The position numbers and the translations under genes were made by a program. Positions 13,576 to 15,543 of a DNA stretch of 15,543 nt are shown here, one piece after another. Every line of letters begins with the position of its first letter. Position 1 is the first letter of the stretch. This DNA comes from an uncultured Pedobacter sp. Its GTDB lineage: Bacteria; Bacteroidota; Bacteroidia; Sphingobacteriales; Sphingobacteriaceae. The notes under the pieces are model-generated. The model made no database searches and was not told the DNA's origin. It saw only the letters and a program-made list of their open reading frames with translations. The DNA is taken from positions 1-15,543 of the forward strand of contig NZ_CAMLHF010000133.1 in NCBI RefSeq assembly GCF_946479715.1, given 5' to 3'.

Positions 13576-14646
13576 ATGAAAAGAATAATATTATTAGCCG
13601 GAGCCCTATCAACAGGATTATTTGCCAACGGCCAGGAAACATCAAAAATCAAAGTGAGTGGTTATCTGGAAACTTATTTCGGTTACGATTTTAATAAACC
13701 GACAGATAATAACAGACCTGGATTTATCTATTCTCATAACCGCCATAACGAAATGAATTTAAACCTGGGTTTCATTAAAGGGAATTATGATAATGGAGTC
13801 ATCAGGGCAAACGTAGCTGTAATGGCGGGAAGTTATGCCAATGCAAATTTAGCGGCGGAACCTGGGGTATTAAAGAACATCTATGAAGCAAATGCTGGGG
13901 TGAAACTTTCCAAAACGGCAAATTTATGGCTGGATGCGGGAATTTTCTCTTCACATATTGGTTTTGAAAGTGCTGTCTCTAAAGATTGCTGGGTATTAAC
14001 AAGAAACATTTCATCAGAAAATACACCTTATTATGAATCGGGTGCAAAAATTACCTATGGTACAAGCGACGGAAAGTTTACTGCTGCCGCATTTTATTTG
14101 AACGGATGGCAAAGAATTACCCGTCAGAACGGAAATAGCCAGCCAGCCGGTGGTGTACAATTGACATGGAAACCAACGGATAAAATTACGGTCAACTATA
14201 GCAATTACCTGGGAACGGAAGGTGCCGACTCTATACGGGTAACACGGTTTTATCATAATGTTTATGGGATATTCCAGGTAACTGATCAGTTTGGATTGAC
14301 TCTTGGCTTTGATTACGGAACGCAGCAGAAAACAAAAGGAAGCAGCGACAAAAATGAAGTTCTTTCGCCTGTTGCTATTGCTCAATACAAGATCAACAGC
14401 AACTGGGCTGTTGCCGCAAGAGGAGAATACTATCAGGATAAGAACGGTGTTTTTATTGCTACTGGAACACCTAATGGCTTTAAAACAACTGGATATTCCC
14501 TTAATGTGGATTACGCTCCTGTGAGTAATGCAGTAATCAGACTGGAAGGTAAAATGTATAGCAGTAAAGACAAAATATTTGTACGTAATTTGAATGCTGT
14601 GGATAACAATGCTGCGGTTACAGCAAGTATTGCTGTTGCTTTTTAG
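13576..14646 (+). CDS. Outer-membrane porin, Bbp2/OmpL-like beta-barrel, linked to kdp
   Basis: A 356-aa protein with a signal peptide (about residues 1-19, ending near FANGQ). The rest has the alternating pattern of an outer-membrane beta-barrel and ends in Phe, as barrel proteins usually do (VTASIAVAF). VSGYLETYFGYDFNKP near the mature N-terminus, SHNRHNEMNLN, and repeated strand-turn units fit the Bbp2 (putative beta-barrel porin-2) family. Its place between kdpC and kdpD suggests it lets K+ cross the outer membrane when the high-affinity pump is on. The leader (13530-13575) is A/C-rich with CAACAACAACAA and lacks a Shine-Dalgarno sequence. Porin fold is likely; K+ specificity is inferred from context only. 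Confidence 0.85.
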   Translation: MKRIILLAGALSTGLFANGQETSKIKVSGYLETYFGYDFNKPTDNNRPGFIYSHNRHNEMNLNLGFIKGNYDNGVIRANVAVMAGSYANANLAAEPGVLKNIYEANAGVKLSKTANLWLDAGIFSSHIGFESAVSKDCWVLTRNISSENTPYYESGAKITYGTSDGKFTAAAFYLNGWQRITRQNGNSQPAGGVQLTWKPTDKITVNYSNYLGTEGADSIRVTRFYHNVYGIFQVTDQFGLTLGFDYGTQQKTKGSSDKNEVLSPVAIAQYKINSNWAVAARGEYYQDKNGVFIATGTPNGFKTTGYSLNVDYAPVSNAVIRLEGKMYSSKDKIFVRNLNAVDNNAAVTASIAVAF

Positions 14647-14667
14647 ACTTAGATCAATATAGTTTTG
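14636..14667 (+). promoter_or_regulatory. Candidate promoter for the 43-aa gene and kdpD
   Basis: TTG at 14636-14638 is followed after 21 bases by TAGTTTTG (14660-14667), an exact match to TAnnTTTG. Transcription would start near 14673, inside the left arm of the following hairpin. This would give kdpD basal expression independent of the pump genes, as a sensor needs. Confidence 0.45.
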
Positions 14668-14708
14668 AATTACGGAATTCAGCTAAAAACCAGTTGGATT
14701 CCGTAATT
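14668..14708. repeat. Long 17-bp hairpin between porin and the small membrane gene
   Basis: AATTACGGAAT (14668-14678) pairs perfectly with ATTCCGTAATT (14698-14708). The stem continues inwards (CAGCT with AGTTG, two G-U pairs counted in total) to a 7-base loop AAAAACC. The 3' flank GTTAAAATC has no T-run, so it is not a standard terminator; RNA stabilisation of the porin end, processing or attenuation are options. Confidence 0.75.
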
Positions 14709-14728
14709 GTTAAAATCAAATATTTACT

Positions 14729-14860
14729 ATGAAAAAATGGACATTTCGGGGTTTTGTGAGCAATCCCTTTGGTAAACTGATTCTGTGTTTTGGTATTGGG
14801 TTGATTATTGGTGGATTATGGTATTTGATGAGTAATAATTACATCATTATTAAATGGTAA
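14729..14860 (+). CDS. 43-aa membrane peptide between porin and kdpD
   Basis: A short frame with an ATG start and TAA stop, 12 bases before kdpD. The product has a basic, aromatic N-terminus (MKKWTFRGFVSNPFGK), one glycine-rich hydrophobic helix (about residues 17-34; LILCFGIGLIIGGLWYLM) and a polar tail ending IIIKW. The close packing with kdpD and the coherent membrane topology (positive residues inside, helix, outside tail) support a real gene. I do not recognise the family. It could modulate KdpD or the pump at the membrane, or be an unrelated small membrane protein. Confidence 0.6.
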   Translation: MKKWTFRGFVSNPFGKLILCFGIGLIIGGLWYLMSNNYIIIKW

Positions 14861-14872
14861 TTTTATTGAGCC

Positions 14873-15543
14873 ATGGAAGAAGATAATAAAGCAGACTCAG
14901 TAAGGAAGTTTCTTGATCTGGTAAAGAAGTCCAGAAGAGGGAAATTTAAGGTATATATTGGCATGAGTGCGGGCGTGGGTAAAACATATAGAATGCTGCA
15001 GGAAGCCCATGCTTTATTAAAGAATGGTATTGATATTCGGATTGGCTATATAGAAACCCATAACAGAGCTGAAACACACGCATTATTAGACGGTATCCCA
15101 ATTATTTCCAGAAGAAAGCTTTTTTATAAGGGTAAAGAACTGGAGGAGATGGATGTAAATGCAATTATTAACATACACCCAGAGGTTGTTATTGTTGATG
15201 AATTAGCGCACACAAATGTTGAAGGTAGTAAAAATGGCAAGCGTTGGCAGGATGTGGCCGATATCCTGGAGGCGGGAATTAGTGTGATCTCTGCGGTAAA
15301 TATTCAACATCTTGAAAGTATGAATGAGGATATTGAAACCATTACCGGGATCCCGATCACAGAGAGAATACCAGATAAGATTTTAGAAACAGCTGATGAG
15401 ATTGTTAACATAGACCTAACGGCAGATGAGTTGATAGAACGATTAAAAGCTGGGAAAATTTATGATAAAAGCAAGATCGAACGCGCCCTCGGGAATTTTT
15501 TTCAACCAGAGCGTATACTGCAACTTCGTGAACTTGCTTTAAA
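14873..15543 (+). CDS. kdpD: KdpD, K+ sensor protein, N-terminal part (3' end outside window)
   Basis: The first 223 residues of KdpD are visible and the frame is open at the right edge. This is the cytoplasmic KdpD domain (PF02702 type): Walker A-like GMSAGVGKT (30-38), GYIETHNRAET (58-68), Walker B-like VIVDELAHTN (106-115), and SAVNIQHLESMNE (140-152). In E. coli this domain precedes a Usp-type ligand-binding domain, four membrane helices and a histidine kinase, and controls the kinase/phosphatase balance in response to K+. In many Bacteroidota the protein is shorter and the kinase is a separate gene; which applies here lies beyond the edge. The start ATG lacks a strong Shine-Dalgarno sequence, as is usual for the phylum. 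Confidence 0.95.
   Translation, partial: MEEDNKADSVRKFLDLVKKSRRGKFKVYIGMSAGVGKTYRMLQEAHALLKNGIDIRIGYIETHNRAETHALLDGIPIISRRKLFYKGKELEEMDVNAIINIHPEVVIVDELAHTNVEGSKNGKRWQDVADILEAGISVISAVNIQHLESMNEDIETITGIPITERIPDKILETADEIVNIDLTADELIERLKAGKIYDKSKIERALGNFFQPERILQLRELAL

Noticed and set aside
1..15543. CRISPR array, insertion sequence, prophage or integron
   Set aside because: No regularly spaced direct repeats, transposase, integrase or phage genes are visible; gene content and spacing look chromosomal.

Overview
The window looks like chromosomal DNA of a Bacteroidota member close to Pedobacter (Sphingobacteriaceae). The base composition is AT-rich and Shine-Dalgarno sequences are weak. Several intergenic regions carry TAnnTTTG-type -7 boxes, and the protein families are typical of the phylum (DUF2147, Asp-box/YCF48-like secreted propeller, Bbp2-type porin, Bacteroidota-style ArgA-like GNAT and ArgE). 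The genus is an inference from protein style; no search was possible.

Region 1 (1-4620, + strand) is an envelope operon. It starts with the C-terminal part of an MprF/LpiA aminoacyl-phospholipid synthase cut by the window edge. Five bases later comes a periplasmic two-domain AcvB/VirJ-type hydrolase, so the region holds a lipid-aminoacylating enzyme next to the enzyme family known to reverse it. A DUF2147 lipoprotein-size secreted protein, an overlapping secreted Asp-box propeller and a YaeR-type VOC metalloprotein follow, ending at a strong hairpin terminator.

Region 2 (4620-5080) holds a converging tRNA-Cys(GCA) on the - strand. Its acceptor stem has two mismatches and its promoter is embedded in a perfect 18-bp inverted repeat.

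Region 3 (5081-8790) holds an ArgA-like GNAT acetyltransferase whose C-terminus is a partial, catalytically dead copy of the M20 dimerisation domain. An NtrC-type sigma-54 response regulator lies 20 bases downstream. An intact ArgE-like M20 deacetylase follows under its own leader and ends at a terminator. The GNAT tail and the M20 enzyme are paralogous, and their best-conserved blocks differ almost only at synonymous positions.

Region 4 (8790-15543, + strand) is a high-affinity potassium operon: a 27-aa membrane peptide, kdpF, kdpA, kdpB, kdpC, a hairpin-rich spacer, a beta-barrel porin, a long hairpin with a candidate promoter, a 43-aa membrane peptide, and the N-terminal part of the K+ sensor KdpD, which runs off the window. 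There is no kdpE in view. The sigma-54 response regulator upstream is the obvious candidate regulator, and a partial -24/-12 element lies just before the first kdp reading frame.

The most unusual items are the GNAT-M20 fusion beside its intact paralogue, the two uncharacterised small membrane peptides flanking the Kdp pump genes, the possible sigma-54 control of Kdp, and the MprF-AcvB pair in a Bacteroidota genome. A speculative link is that acetylated amino-acid turnover and K+ uptake are co-regulated for osmotic adaptation.
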